Shown here: piece after piece, positions 43,430-52,373 of the stretch | Layout of the letters: each line of letters begins with the position of its first letter | Numbering within the stretch: the stretch's first letter is position 1 | Assembly (NCBI RefSeq): GCF_014646095.1 | Contig: NZ_BMMU01000017.1 | Coordinates: 124,541-188,540 of the forward strand | Length of the DNA: 64,000 nucleotides | Source of the DNA: Streptomyces lacrimifluminis | GTDB lineage: Bacteria > Actinomycetota > Actinomycetes > Streptomycetales > Streptomycetaceae | Direction: 5' to 3' | Program-made: the position numbers and the translations under genes | The notes under the pieces: generated by a model | What the model was told of the DNA's origin: nothing | What the model saw: only the letters and a program-made list of their open reading frames with translations | Database searches by the model: none

Positions 43430-44143
43430 CTAGCCCTTCACCCACCGGTACTGCAACTCCGGCCGCCCCACCTGCCCGTACTGCGGGCTCCGCGCCGCCC
43501 GGCCCGCGTCCACCAGGTGTTCCAGGTAGCGCCGGGCCGTGATGCGCGAGATGCCGACCTCTTCGGCGACCCCGGCCGCGGTGAGCCCCTCGGTGCTGGC
43601 CCGCAGGGTCACCGTCACCCGTTCCAGGGTGGGGGCGCTCAGGCCCTTGGGGAGGGCGGCGGGGCCCGGTGCGCGCAGGGTGGCCAGGGCACGGTCGACC
43701 TCGTCCTGGCCGCTCGCCTCACCCGCCGACGCGTGGTACTCGGCGTACCGCACCAGCCGGTCCCGCAGGGTCGCGAAGGTGAACGGCTTCAGTACGTACT
43801 GCACGACCCCCAGCGAGACCCCCTCCCGCACCACCGCCAGGTCCCGTGCCGACGTCACCGCTATCACGTCCGCGTGGTAGCCGGCCGCCCGCAGCGAGCG
43901 GGCCAGTTGCAGCCCGTGTCCGTCCGGGAGGTGGAGGTCGAGCAGGAGCAGGTCGACGGGCGTACGGTCCAGCGCGCGCCGCGCCTCCGCGCCCGTGTGC
44001 GCCTTGCCCACGGCCGTGAACCCGGGCACCCGGCCCACATACATGACGTGCGCGTCGGCGGCGACCGGGTCGTCCTCCACGACGAGGACGCGGATCGGGT
44101 CCGTCGTCGTGTCTCTGCGCGTCGTGTCTCTCGGGTCGGTCAT
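43430..44143 (-). CDS. CitB/DpiA-type response regulator
   Basis: A 237-residue regulator: receiver domain with VVEDDPVAAD, phospho-Asp69 in LLLLDLHLPDGHG, Lys in YVLKPFTF, then a C-terminal HTH (TAAGVAEEVGISRITARRYL) of the citrate/malate-regulator type. It overlaps the kinase stop by 4 bp and is the second gene of the pair. The divergent dctA gene beyond the kinase is the natural target. The ATG is selected over an upstream in-frame start because it follows ATGA coupling. Confidence 0.92.
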   Translation of the reverse strand: MTDPRDTTRRDTTTDPIRVLVVEDDPVAADAHVMYVGRVPGFTAVGKAHTGAEARRALDRTPVDLLLLDLHLPDGHGLQLARSLRAAGYHADVIAVTSARDLAVVREGVSLGVVQYVLKPFTFATLRDRLVRYAEYHASAGEASGQDEVDRALATLRAPGPAALPKGLSAPTLERVTVTLRASTEGLTAAGVAEEVGISRITARRYLEHLVDAGRAARSPQYGQVGRPELQYRWVKG

Positions 44144-45894
44144 ACGTCGCCTCCTGGCAAGGCGGGCTCGGCTGTCTCGGCGGGCTCGGTGGTGCACTCG
44201 GCGGTGCTGGACCTGACGGGAGCGTGACGTCCCGAACCGTTAGGCGGGGCCACCACGGGCGCCGCAACCCTAGGCAACGGCAGCCGAACCTCGAACTCCG
44301 CCCCGCCGCACGCCGCCTCGGCCACCGTCAGCGTCCCGTCGTGCCGGGCCACCGCCTGCCGTACGAGCGCCAGGCCGAGACCCCGACCGCCCGGTCCCGC
44401 CGGTTTGGTCGTGAACCCGCGCTGGAAGACCGCCTCCGCGTGGGCCGGGTCGACACCCGCGCCCGTGTCCGACACCCGCAGCACCAGCAGGGAGTCCTCC
44501 GTCAGGGCCGTCACCGTCACCCGGGACGCGCCCATGCCGCCCTCCACGCTTCCCTGGGCCGCGTCCACCGCGTTGTCGATGAGGTTGCCGAGGATGGTGA
44601 CCAGGTCGCGCGAGGGCAACGTGTCGGGGAGGAGGCCGTCGTCGAGGCTGCTGTCCTCCGACACCACCAGCTCCACGCCCCGCTCGTTCGCCTGTGCCGT
44701 CTTGCCGAGCAGCAGGGCGGCCAGCACCGGTTCGCTGACCGCCGCGACCACCTGGTCGGTGAGCGCCTGGGCCAGCTCCAGTTCGGCGGTCGCGAAGTCC
44801 ACGGCCTCCTCCGCCCGGTCCAGTTCGATCAGGGACACGACCGTGTGGAGACGGTTCGCCGCCTCGTGCGCCTGTGAGCGCAACGCCTGGGTGAAACCGC
44901 GCTCGGAGTCCAACTCGCCCATCAAGGACTGGAGTTCCGTCACATCGCGCAAGGTGACGACCGTGCCCCGGCGCTCACCGCTCGACACCGGGGAGGTGTT
45001 GACGACCAGCACCCGGTCGGCGGTCAGATGCACCTCGTCGACGCGCGGCTCGGCCGACAGCAGCGCGCCCGTCAGCGGCGCCGGCAACCCCAGCTCGGCC
45101 ACGGACCGGCCGACGACCTCACCCTTGTCGAGGACGCCCAGCAGCTCCCGTCCGCCGTCGTTCATCAGCGCCACCCTGTACTGCCCGTCCAGCATCAGCA
45201 GCCCCTCGCGTACGGCGTGCAGGGCGGCCTGGTGGTAGTCGTGCATACGGCTCAGCTCGGCCGCGTTCATCCCGTGCGTGTGGCGGCGCAGGCGCGCGTT
45301 GATGACGTACGTGCCGATCGCGCCCAGCGCCAGCGCGCCCGCCGCGACCCCGAACAGCGCCGTGACCTGGTCCTGGACCCGGGCAGTGATCTCCTCGACC
45401 CGGATCCCCGCGCTGACCAGCCCGATGATCTCGCCGTCGGCCCCATCGGCGCGAATCGGCGTCACCGCGCGGACGGACGGCCCGAGCGTGCCCGAGAAGA
45501 CCTCCGTGAACGACTCGCCGCGCAGCGCGCGCTCCCGGTGCCCGAGGAAGCGCTGCCCGATCTGCTCCTCGTCGGGGTGGGTCCAGCGGATGCCCTCGGG
45601 GTTCATGATCGTGATGAAGTCGACGTCCGTGTGGTGCTGCACCTGGAGGGCGTACGGCTGGAGCAGCGTCGTCGGCTCGGGAGCGGTACGGATCGCCTCG
45701 CGCACCGAGGGCGAGTCCGCGACGGAACGCGCGACGGCCATCGCCTGGCGGCCCGCCGCGTCCTCGGCCTGACTGCGGTCGCTGAGGTAGGTGAACAGCG
45801 CACATCCGGCCACCACGACCGCGATCAGCACGGCCTGCATCGCGAACAGCTGGGCGGCCAGGCTGCGGGGTCCGGGAACGCGGGGGAAGCGCAT
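44140..45894 (-). CDS. CitA/DcuS-type sensor kinase
   Basis: A 584-residue membrane kinase. TM1 (AMQAVLIAVVVAGCALFTYL), an extracytoplasmic sCache-like domain of about 130 residues (TDVDFITIMNPEGIRWTHPD, GQRFLGHRERALRGESFTEV), TM2 (FGVAAGALALGAIGTYVI), a cytosolic PAS (LMLDGQYRVALMNDGGRELL), the SpoOB-type helix with phospho-His in LRSQAHEAANRLHT, and an HATPase (LGNLIDNAVDAA, GRGLGLALVRQAV). The family senses citrate or C4-dicarboxylates, matching the adjacent DctA symporter. The start ATG gives MRFPRVPGPRSLAAQLFA. Confidence 0.92.
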   Translation of the reverse strand: MRFPRVPGPRSLAAQLFAMQAVLIAVVVAGCALFTYLSDRSQAEDAAGRQAMAVARSVADSPSVREAIRTAPEPTTLLQPYALQVQHHTDVDFITIMNPEGIRWTHPDEEQIGQRFLGHRERALRGESFTEVFSGTLGPSVRAVTPIRADGADGEIIGLVSAGIRVEEITARVQDQVTALFGVAAGALALGAIGTYVINARLRRHTHGMNAAELSRMHDYHQAALHAVREGLLMLDGQYRVALMNDGGRELLGVLDKGEVVGRSVAELGLPAPLTGALLSAEPRVDEVHLTADRVLVVNTSPVSSGERRGTVVTLRDVTELQSLMGELDSERGFTQALRSQAHEAANRLHTVVSLIELDRAEEAVDFATAELELAQALTDQVVAAVSEPVLAALLLGKTAQANERGVELVVSEDSSLDDGLLPDTLPSRDLVTILGNLIDNAVDAAQGSVEGGMGASRVTVTALTEDSLLVLRVSDTGAGVDPAHAEAVFQRGFTTKPAGPGGRGLGLALVRQAVARHDGTLTVAEAACGGAEFEVRLPLPRVAAPVVAPPNGSGRHAPVRSSTAECTTEPAETAEPALPGGDV

Positions 45895-46120
45895 GGTGCC
45901 AGTCTGCCTCTCCTTATAAGCGTGAACTAAATGAACGGAAGGGTGACCGCCCTCACAGGCCAAGGGATAGTCACGGCATCGCAGGGACGCGATTCACGGG
46001 CCTTGGCCTGTTTCGGTCGCCGTCCGCGACCCCGAAGCACCCCCAGCACAACTTTCTCCCCATCCCCCGGACGTGAGCCGCACGCCGGTGATGCCGACGA
46101 CGACGTCAAGGAGGGCAGCC

Positions 46121-47515
46121 GTGGCCACCTCATCCTCAACGGCACCTGCCGCACCCGCCGCCAAGCGGGACCGTACCCACTACCTCTACATCGCGGTCAT
46201 CGCCGCGGTGGCCGCCGGTATCGCCGTGGGCCTGATCGCCCCGGACTTCGCGGTCGAGCTGAAGCCGATCGGTACCGGCTTCGTGAACCTGATCAAGATG
46301 ATGATCTCGCCGATCATCTTCTGCACGATCGTGCTCGGTATCGGTTCGGTACGGAAGGCGGCGAAGGTCGGCAAGGTCGGCGGTATCGCGCTCGGCTACT
46401 TCGTGCTCATGTCGTTCATCGCGCTGGGCATCGGCCTGGTCGTCGGCAACATCATCGAGCCGGGCACCGGCCTCGCGCTGACCGACGCCGTCAAGGAGAC
46501 CGGCCAGGCGCAGGTCTCGGCCGAGGCCAAGGACACCACCGAGTTCCTGCTCGGGATCATCCCGACCACGTTCGTCTCCGCCTTCACCGGCGGCGAGGTC
46601 CTCCAGACGCTGTTCGTCGCCCTGCTCGCCGGTTTCGCCCTGCAGGCCATGGGCTCGGCCGGCCAGCCGGTCCTGCGCGGTGTGGAGCACATCCAGCGTC
46701 TGGTCTTCCGTATCCTCGCCATGGTCATGTGGGCCGCGCCCGTCGGCGCGTTCGGTGCCATGGCCGCGGTGACCGGGTCCGCCGGTGTCGACGCGCTCAA
46801 GCAGCTCGCCGTCCTGATGCTGTCCTTCTACCTCACCTGTTTCCTCTTCGTCTTCATCGTGCTCGGTGCGCTGCTGAAGATCTTCACGGGCCTCAACATC
46901 CTGTCGCTCTTCAAGTACCTGGGCCGCGAGTTCCTGCTGATCCTTTCGACCTCCTCCTCCGAGTCCGCGCTGCCGCGCCTCATCGCGAAGATGGAACACC
47001 TGGGCGTCAGCAAGCCCGTGGTCGGCATCACCGTCCCGACCGGCTACTCGTTCAACCTCGACGGCACCATGATCTACATGACCATGGCGTCCCTGTTCAT
47101 CGCCGACGCCATGGGTACGCCGATGGCGGTCAGTGAGCAGATCCCGCTGCTGCTCTTCCTGCTGGTCGCCTCGAAGGGCGCGGCGGGTGTCACCGGCGCC
47201 GGTCTCGCGACCCTGGCCGGCGGTCTCTCGTCGCACAAGCCCGCCCTGGTGGACGGCCTCGGCCTGATCGTCGGCATCGACCGCTTCATGAGCGAGGCCC
47301 GCGCCCTCACCAACTTCGCGGGCAACGCGGTCGCCACGGTCCTGATCGGCACCTGGACCAAGGAGATCGACAAGGAGCGCGTCGCGGAGGTCCTCGCCGG
47401 TCAGCACCCCTTCGACGAGAAGACGCTCATCGACGAGAACGACGACTTCCACCCGAACACCGAAACCGTGGACGTCCCCGAGCAGGGCGGCGAGAAGGAA
47501 CTCGCCAAGGCCTGA
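46121..47515 (+). CDS. dctA: DctA-type C4-dicarboxylate:cation symporter
   Basis: A 464-residue DAACS-family transporter. About eight hydrophobic helices, the hairpin Ser-rich stretch LLILSTSSSESALPRL, the VPTGYSFNLDGTMIYM motif of TM7 and GVTGAGLATLAGGL of HP2 are diagnostic. The GTG 6 nt after AAGGAGG is chosen over longer starts. It diverges from the CitA/CitB-like system, which probably induces it in response to dicarboxylates. The acidic C-terminal tail (DENDDFHPNTETVDVPEQGG) is typical in Streptomyces. The substrate is most likely succinate/fumarate/malate (family knowledge). Confidence 0.93.
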   Translation: MATSSSTAPAAPAAKRDRTHYLYIAVIAAVAAGIAVGLIAPDFAVELKPIGTGFVNLIKMMISPIIFCTIVLGIGSVRKAAKVGKVGGIALGYFVLMSFIALGIGLVVGNIIEPGTGLALTDAVKETGQAQVSAEAKDTTEFLLGIIPTTFVSAFTGGEVLQTLFVALLAGFALQAMGSAGQPVLRGVEHIQRLVFRILAMVMWAAPVGAFGAMAAVTGSAGVDALKQLAVLMLSFYLTCFLFVFIVLGALLKIFTGLNILSLFKYLGREFLLILSTSSSESALPRLIAKMEHLGVSKPVVGITVPTGYSFNLDGTMIYMTMASLFIADAMGTPMAVSEQIPLLLFLLVASKGAAGVTGAGLATLAGGLSSHKPALVDGLGLIVGIDRFMSEARALTNFAGNAVATVLIGTWTKEIDKERVAEVLAGQHPFDEKTLIDENDDFHPNTETVDVPEQGGEKELAKA

Positions 47516-47568
47516 CCCCGGGCCCGGCCCCCTCCGGCCCGGTACGACCCGGCCCGGACCCGTCGACT

Positions 47569-47608
47569 CCGGGCGGCTGAGGTGCTCCCCCGTCCCTCAG
47601 CCGCCCGG
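47569..47608 (+). terminator. dctA terminator
   Basis: CCGGGCGGCTGAGG pairs perfectly with CCTCAGCCGCCCGG across a 12-nt loop, 54 bp after the dctA stop. Confidence 0.75.
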
Positions 47609-47770
47609 GCACAGGACCCCGGCGCCGCGCGCCAGGCGGGTCCCAGCTTCACAGACTCAGAACGACAGTCAGATCCCGGAAACCCCGGGTGGCCCGGACA
47701 CTCCCCAGAAGTCCAGCCGCCCGGCCCGGGGCCCCAGCAGGTCCGCCGGAGCCCCGGGACCTCGGAAAAC

Positions 47771-47811
47771 GCCGAGCGGCCAGGCACTCCCCCGAAGCCT
47801 GGCCGCTCGGC
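47771..47811. terminator. Terminator between dctA and tetR
   Basis: GCCGAGCGGCCAGG pairs perfectly with CCTGGCCGCTCGGC across a 13-nt loop. On the plus strand it is followed by TGTTTCTGTG. On the minus strand it is followed by GTTTTCCGAG, so it can serve both convergent transcripts. Confidence 0.75.
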
Positions 47812-47918
47812 TGTTTCTGTGTCCGGTAAGGCAATGCGCGGTGCGGCGAACAGGGAACAGCGGTACAGCGGTTCGCCGATACATCGCCCGGCTGCCGTTC
47901 CGCCGCGACGGCCGCGTC

Positions 47919-48539
47919 TCAGTCGCTCAGCTCGGCCACCAGTGCTGTGGCCCGGGCTACGGGGACGCCCGCCGCGGCCAGCAGGGTGACCGCGGCTGAG
48001 CGGCCCGCCTCCTCCGGTGCGAGGAGCCCGTCGTTCACCGCCTCCATCAGCGCGAACAGCATCTGCTCGTGTACGTACGCCAGTGCCGGCGCAGGCAGGG
48101 GTGAGGCGAACACGCCCTCCTCCAGGCCCCGCCGGAGCACCTGGACCGCGGCCTCGCGGACCGGGGTGAACCGGTCGCGGATGCCCTGCACGGTGACGCT
48201 GCGCTGGGCGAGCCCGACGAGGATGCGGTAGCGGTCGGCGACCCGCCAGACGGCGAGCGTGGACCGGGCGACGCACTCCGCCGGGTCCTCGGTGGCGCCC
48301 TCGGTCCCCTCGGCGTGCGCGGCGGCCACCGCCTCGACGGCGCCGTCGAGCAGCGTGCTGATCAACGCCTCCCGGTTGGGGAAATGCCCGTACACCGTCC
48401 GTCGTACGACACCCGCGGCGCGCGCGATCTGGTCCATCGAGGCGTCGGGATCGCGCAACAGCTCGGCGAGGGCGACGTCGAGAATGCGGCGGCGATTCAC
48501 GTCGGCGCGGCTGGTGGTACCCGTGGTCATGGCTGACAT
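47919..48539 (-). CDS. TetR-family repressor of the divergent MFS pump
   Basis: A 206-residue regulator with N-terminal HTH MDQIARAAGVVRRTVYGHFP, then a helical ligand domain (TetR_C_33-like). GGGAAGGCACA precedes the ATG (MSAMTTGTTS); an alternative start lies three codons in. It diverges from an EmrB/QacA-type exporter, and the intergenic region holds three near-identical palindromes. Very probably a drug-responsive autorepressor. Confidence 0.92.
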   Translation of the reverse strand: MSAMTTGTTSRADVNRRRILDVALAELLRDPDASMDQIARAAGVVRRTVYGHFPNREALISTLLDGAVEAVAAAHAEGTEGATEDPAECVARSTLAVWRVADRYRILVGLAQRSVTVQGIRDRFTPVREAAVQVLRRGLEEGVFASPLPAPALAYVHEQMLFALMEAVNDGLLAPEEAGRSAAVTLLAAAGVPVARATALVAELSD

Positions 48540-48560
48540 TGTGCCTTCCCTTCCTTCTAT

Positions 48561-48623
48561 TTGCACAGCACTGTGCATCGGAGTATGTTGCACATCATTG
48601 TGCAACTGCACGCCACTGTGCAA
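48561..48623. promoter_or_regulatory. Three operator palindromes between tetR and MFS gene
   Basis: TTGCACAGCACTGTGCAT (48,561-48,578), TTGCACATCATTGTGCAA (48,588-48,605) and CTGCACGCCACTGTGCAA (48,606-48,623) share TGCAC-N6-GTGCA. The outer two centres are 27 and 18 bp from the middle one. Position and symmetry fit TetR dimers binding a divergent promoter. Confidence 0.8.
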
Positions 48624-48659
48624 AACGATCAATCACCAGGCAGTCAGGAAGGCGATCCC

Positions 48660-50399
48660 GTGGCCATGCGACTCATCAGGACGGAACCCGTCGAGGGGAT
48701 GACCCGCCCCTACGTCCGGCGCTGGTGGGCGCTTCTCGTGCTCTGCCTGAGCCTGCTGATCATCGTGATGGCGAACACCGCCCTCACCGTCGCCGCCCCC
48801 GACATGACCCAGGACCTGGGCCTGTCCAGCGCCGACCTCCAGTGGGTCATAGACGGCTACACCGTCCCGTACGCGGCCCTGATGCTGCTGCTCGGCGCGA
48901 TCGGCGACAAGTACAGCCGGCGCGGGGCGCTCGTCCTCGGCCTGGTCGTCTTCGGTGCCGGGTCGGTCGCGGGTTCGCTGGTCGGCTCGGCCACCGGGGT
49001 CATCGCGGCCCGTGCCGTCATGGGTGTGGGCGCCGCGCTGATCATGCCCGCGACGCTCTCCCTCCTCGCCGCGACCTTCCCGCGCGCCGAACGAGCCAGG
49101 GCGATCACCCTGTGGACCGCCACCGCCGGCCTCGCCATCGCGGCCGGTCCGCTGGTCGCGGGCGCGCTGCTGGAGGACCACGGCTGGGCGTCGACGTTCC
49201 TGATCAACGTGCCCATCGCCGTGCTCGCGATCGTCGGTGCCCTCGTCCTCGTACCGCCGTCCAAGGCGGGCCACCACGACCGGATCGACTACGTCGGCGG
49301 GCTGCTGTCCGTGGTGTGGATCGCGGCACTGGTCTACATGATCATCGAGGGTCCGCACTTCGGCTGGGGCGTCAAGGCGATCACGGCGGCGGTCGCCGCG
49401 GGCCTCGGCCTCGTCCTCTTCGTGGTGTGGGAACTGCGCCACCCCCGCCCGGTCCTCGACGTACGCCGCTTCACCCAGCGCCGGTTCGCCGGCTCGAACC
49501 TCGCGGTCGCCCTCTTCTTCCTGGCGGTCTTCGGCGCGTTCTACTACCTCACCCAGCACCTCCAGTTCGTCCTCGGCTACGACGCCCTGGACACCGGCCT
49601 GCGCATGCTGCCGCTGGCGGGCGCGGTCTTCGTCGGCTCGGCCCTCACCGGCTACTTCACCCCGCGCGTCGGCATGAAGGTCACGGTCACGGCGGGCATG
49701 GTCGGCGGTACGGCGGCCCTCGCGCTGCTCTCGCAGGTGGACTCCGGTTCGGCGTACGGGACTTTCGTCATCCCTCTCGTCGTCCTCGGCCTGGCGATCG
49801 GCCTCGCGCTCTCCCCGTGCACGGACGCGATCATGGGAGCGTTCCCCGAGGCCGAACTGGGCGTCGGCGGCGCGGTGAACGACACCTCGCTTGAGCTGGG
49901 CGGCTCGCTCGGCATCGCGATCCTCGGCTCGCTGCTCTCCACGTCGTACGCCTCCCACCTCACCGACGCGACGAACGGCAGCAAGCTGCCGACGGGCGCG
50001 CTGAGTTCGGCCCAGGACTCGGTCGGTGCGGGCTACCAGGTGGCCCAGGCGATCGGCGAACGGGCCCAGCAGCTCGCGGCACAGGCGTCACAGGCGGCGA
50101 GCGCCGGGAAGCCTGAGCAGGCCGCCGAGTTGAAGACGCAGGCCACCCAACTCGCCCAAGGCGCACGGCAGATGGCGGACGCGGTCGGCTCGTCCTTCTC
50201 CGACGCGGTGGCCCGCACCAGCCTGATCGGGGCGGTGATCCTTGGGGTGGGGACGGTGCTGGTCGCTGTGCTGCTGCCGGGGAAGGGGCAAGCCGAGGGG
50301 GCGGGGGCGCCGGAATCGGTGACGGAGGCCGGCGCTGACGTCCCCGCGGAGACGTCCGAGTCCGCCGAGGCGTCCGAGCTCACGCGTACGGGTCGGTGA
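48660..50399 (+). CDS. MFS drug exporter (DHA2, EmrB/QacA-type)
   Basis: About 579 residues with 14 predicted membrane helices. Motif A (GAIGDKYSRRGALVLG), motif B (VIAARAVMGVGAALIMPATL) and motif C-like GLAIAAGPLVAGAL, plus NVPIAVLAIVGALVLVPPSK, are typical of proton-coupled DHA2 antiporters. A long Ala/Gln-rich loop (YQVAQAIGERAQQLAAQASQ) sits before the last helix. GTG with AGGAAGG ribosome site. Under the divergent TetR. Its 3' end overlaps the convergent MarR gene by 20 bp. Substrate unknown. Confidence 0.93.
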   Translation: MAMRLIRTEPVEGMTRPYVRRWWALLVLCLSLLIIVMANTALTVAAPDMTQDLGLSSADLQWVIDGYTVPYAALMLLLGAIGDKYSRRGALVLGLVVFGAGSVAGSLVGSATGVIAARAVMGVGAALIMPATLSLLAATFPRAERARAITLWTATAGLAIAAGPLVAGALLEDHGWASTFLINVPIAVLAIVGALVLVPPSKAGHHDRIDYVGGLLSVVWIAALVYMIIEGPHFGWGVKAITAAVAAGLGLVLFVVWELRHPRPVLDVRRFTQRRFAGSNLAVALFFLAVFGAFYYLTQHLQFVLGYDALDTGLRMLPLAGAVFVGSALTGYFTPRVGMKVTVTAGMVGGTAALALLSQVDSGSAYGTFVIPLVVLGLAIGLALSPCTDAIMGAFPEAELGVGGAVNDTSLELGGSLGIAILGSLLSTSYASHLTDATNGSKLPTGALSSAQDSVGAGYQVAQAIGERAQQLAAQASQAASAGKPEQAAELKTQATQLAQGARQMADAVGSSFSDAVARTSLIGAVILGVGTVLVAVLLPGKGQAEGAGAPESVTEAGADVPAETSESAEASELTRTGR

Positions 50400-50832
50400 T
50401 CTCCCTCAACAGGGTGAGGGACTGGCGGAGTTGAGCCATCCGGCGCTTGCCGAGATGAGCCTCCCACTCCGCCTCCACCTCGGCCACCACCCTGGCGGCG
50501 ACGGGCTGCGCGGCACGCGCCCGCTCCGCGAGACACACCAGCCGGGCCCGTCTGTCGGACGGGTCCGGCTCCCGTGTCACATAGCCCGCCTTCTCCAGCT
50601 GGTCGACCAGGAATCCGGCGGTCTGCTTGGTGATCTGAGCCTGCCCGGCGAGTTCGGTGAGCCGGGTGCCGTCCGGGCCGACGCGCTGGAGCACGCGGGC
50701 CTGGGCGGGCGTGAAGTCGTCGAAACCGGCTGAGGCGAGCACGGCGAAGACACGGCTTTCCAGGGCCCGGTAAGGGAGGAAGAGCAGCAGCCCGGTGCTG
50801 AGCTCACTCTCGGGTACGGACGCGGTGGCCAT
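50380..50832 (-). CDS. MarR-family regulator
   Basis: A 150-residue winged-helix protein: LTELAGQAQITKQTAGFLVD is the HTH and REPDPSDRRARLVCLAE the wing. The ATG (MATASVPES) is chosen for family length; the longer frame lacks domain content. It diverges from the DinB/mycothiol-type gene with a 19-bp palindrome near its promoter and overlaps the MFS gene tail-to-tail. Confidence 0.9.
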   Translation of the reverse strand: MATASVPESELSTGLLLFLPYRALESRVFAVLASAGFDDFTPAQARVLQRVGPDGTRLTELAGQAQITKQTAGFLVDQLEKAGYVTREPDPSDRRARLVCLAERARAAQPVAARVVAEVEAEWEAHLGKRRMAQLRQSLTLLREITDPYA

Positions 50833-50870
50833 GGTCGGCACTCTCCTCCGGCTTGACTTTGATAAGAGAC

Positions 50871-50889
50871 TCTGACTAATTTGGTCAGA
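50871..50889. promoter_or_regulatory. MarR operator candidate
   Basis: TCTGACTAATTTGGTCAGA: six-base perfect outer arms (TCTGAC/GTCAGA) and an AT-rich centre, between the MarR and divergent DinB-like genes and overlapping likely promoter elements (TTGACTTTGATAAGAGACTC). Confidence 0.6.
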
Positions 50890-50921
50890 GAAGCTTACCA
50901 CTTGAGTTGGCGGTGATCCCC

Positions 50922-51524
50922 ATGGGTGTCGTGCTGGAGACGGACGAACGCTGGCAGGTGGTCGACGATGAGCGGGCGGGTCTGGCGGAGCTGCTGGCAG
51001 GGCTGAGCCCGGCGGAGTGGGAGCTGCCCACGCGGTGCGGCGACTGGCGCGTACGGGATGTGGCCGCGCATCTGACCATCGCCGCGCGCTTGTCGTACGG
51101 AACGGTGGCACGCGAATTCGTCCGGGCCCGGGGGAACATCGACCGGATGATCCACGACACGGCGGTCAAGGAGGCGCGGCTGCCGGTCGAGGAGATCGTC
51201 GCCAACCTGCGCGCGACGATCGGGTCCCGTCGGCTGGCGCCCGGAACGACCCGTCGCGAACCGCTCCTCGACATCCTCGTCCACGGTCAGGACATCGCAC
51301 GGGCACTGGGCAGGGAGCGGGCGATGCCTCCGGCGGCGGCGCGGGATGCGGCCGACCGGGTGTGGACGATGCGGTTTCCGCCGCGCCCGTGGCCGTTGCC
51401 GGACGCGCGACTGGTCGCTACGGATGTCGAGTGGACGCGGGGGGAGGGGGCCAGGGAGATGCGCGGCCCGATCTCGGAGCTGCTGCTTCTGCTTACGGGG
51501 CGAGGGGAGGGGGGTGTGGGGTGA
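50922..51524 (+). CDS. Mycothiol-type DinB-fold protein (maleylpyruvate isomerase family)
   Basis: A 200-residue protein of the TIGR03083/DinB_2 class. Metal-site histidines occur in WRVRDVAAHL and LLDILVHGQDIARAL, as in mycothiol-dependent maleylpyruvate isomerase. The N-terminus AELLAGLSPAEWELPTRCGD is characteristic. ATG chosen; an in-frame GTG nine bases upstream is possible. Divergent from a MarR gene, which could control it as a detoxification enzyme. Reaction unknown. Confidence 0.83.
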   Translation: MGVVLETDERWQVVDDERAGLAELLAGLSPAEWELPTRCGDWRVRDVAAHLTIAARLSYGTVAREFVRARGNIDRMIHDTAVKEARLPVEEIVANLRATIGSRRLAPGTTRREPLLDILVHGQDIARALGRERAMPPAAARDAADRVWTMRFPPRPWPLPDARLVATDVEWTRGEGAREMRGPISELLLLLTGRGEGGVG

Positions 51525-51544
51525 GGGTGGGGATGCCGGGGGTT

Positions 51545-51735
51545 GTGTGTCCCACCCACCCGCCTGTTTGCTGTCTGTCTCCAGCTCGGGCGCAGGTCTC
51601 TCAGCTTGTCCGGCGGTCGAAGGCAACGCCGGTACAGCCCAGGCCTTGTTTCCCCCACCCGCCCGTTCGCCGTCTGTGTCCAGCTCAGGCCCAGGTGCAT
51701 CCAGCCCCTCTGGGGGCGGTAGCCCGCAGGGAGGG
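51545..51735. repeat. Intergenic mosaic repeat, copy 2 (two tandem units)
   Basis: Two degenerate units of about 45 bp: CCCACCCGCCTGTTTGCTGT with CTGTCTCCAGCTCGGGCGC (51,553) and CCCACCCGCCCGTTCGCCGT with CTGTGTCCAGCTCAGGCCC (51,655). Each is followed by text related to the copies at 6,093 and 59,220 (GTCCGGCGGTCGAAG). No gene. Confidence 0.65.
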
Positions 51736-51746
51736 GGCGAAGGAAC

Positions 51747-52295
51747 TCAGGGGCGGAGGTCGGCCACGAGGCGGAACCGTTCCAGTACCGCCTCGGTCGC
51801 GTCGTCCACGCTGAACCCGGGGTCCTCCAGCACCGCCCGCATCTCCGCGCTGTGCCAGAACCGCTCGTGACCGGCTCGCCACGCGGCCACGTCTGCATAC
51901 CCCTCACCCTCGTGGAGTGCGTGGGCGAGATCCACCTCGGCCAGCGGAACGACCCGTACGCCCGTGACCTCGATGATCCCGACCGGCCGGTCCTCGGAGT
52001 CGACGACCACCGAACGGCTCCCGACCTCCGGCAGATCCTCACCCGCGTGTTCGTAGTCGACGACGAGCCCGGTTGTGGACGTCTTCGAACCGTCGAGAAT
52101 CGCGGCGACGAGCTGGTCGCGCAACGGACCGGGAAAGGCGAACTCGGCCTTGGGGAGCCCTTCGGGCGCCTGAAGCGTTTCGGGTGTCGCGAAGCCTTCC
52201 GGAACCGGTATCGGCGGCCCTTCCGGCGTGGGGAGGCCCGCCGATACCGATACCGGAAGGTTCTCGGGCTGAGGCGGCTGCTCGGAGGGTGTCAT
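51747..52295 (-). CDS. ASCH-domain protein
   Basis: A 182-residue protein. The first 50 residues are Pro/Glu-rich and disordered (LPTPEGPPIPVPEGFATPET). The ASCH/PUA-like domain follows: AFPGPLRDQLVAAILDGSKT, GSRSVVVDSEDRPVGIIEVT and FRLVADL. ASCH proteins bind RNA or act on modified nucleosides (one, YqfB, is an N4-acetylcytidine amidohydrolase). Specific role unknown. Same strand as the epimerase gene upstream, 78 bp away. Confidence 0.88.
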   Translation of the reverse strand: MTPSEQPPQPENLPVSVSAGLPTPEGPPIPVPEGFATPETLQAPEGLPKAEFAFPGPLRDQLVAAILDGSKTSTTGLVVDYEHAGEDLPEVGSRSVVVDSEDRPVGIIEVTGVRVVPLAEVDLAHALHEGEGYADVAAWRAGHERFWHSAEMRAVLEDPGFSVDDATEAVLERFRLVADLRP

Positions 52296-52373
52296 GCCGT
52301 CACCGTAGGGGGCGCGCCCCTTCCGGGCGCGCCCATTACCCGCGGTACCGCTACCTGCCGTACCGCACGCCGC

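Larger units (their letters stand above)
47516..47918. other. Convergent gap between dctA and tetR with two terminators
   Basis: The region has two strong hairpins (separate entries) and otherwise CCCCGG/CCGGGG-rich filler. No gene was identified. Confidence 0.6.
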
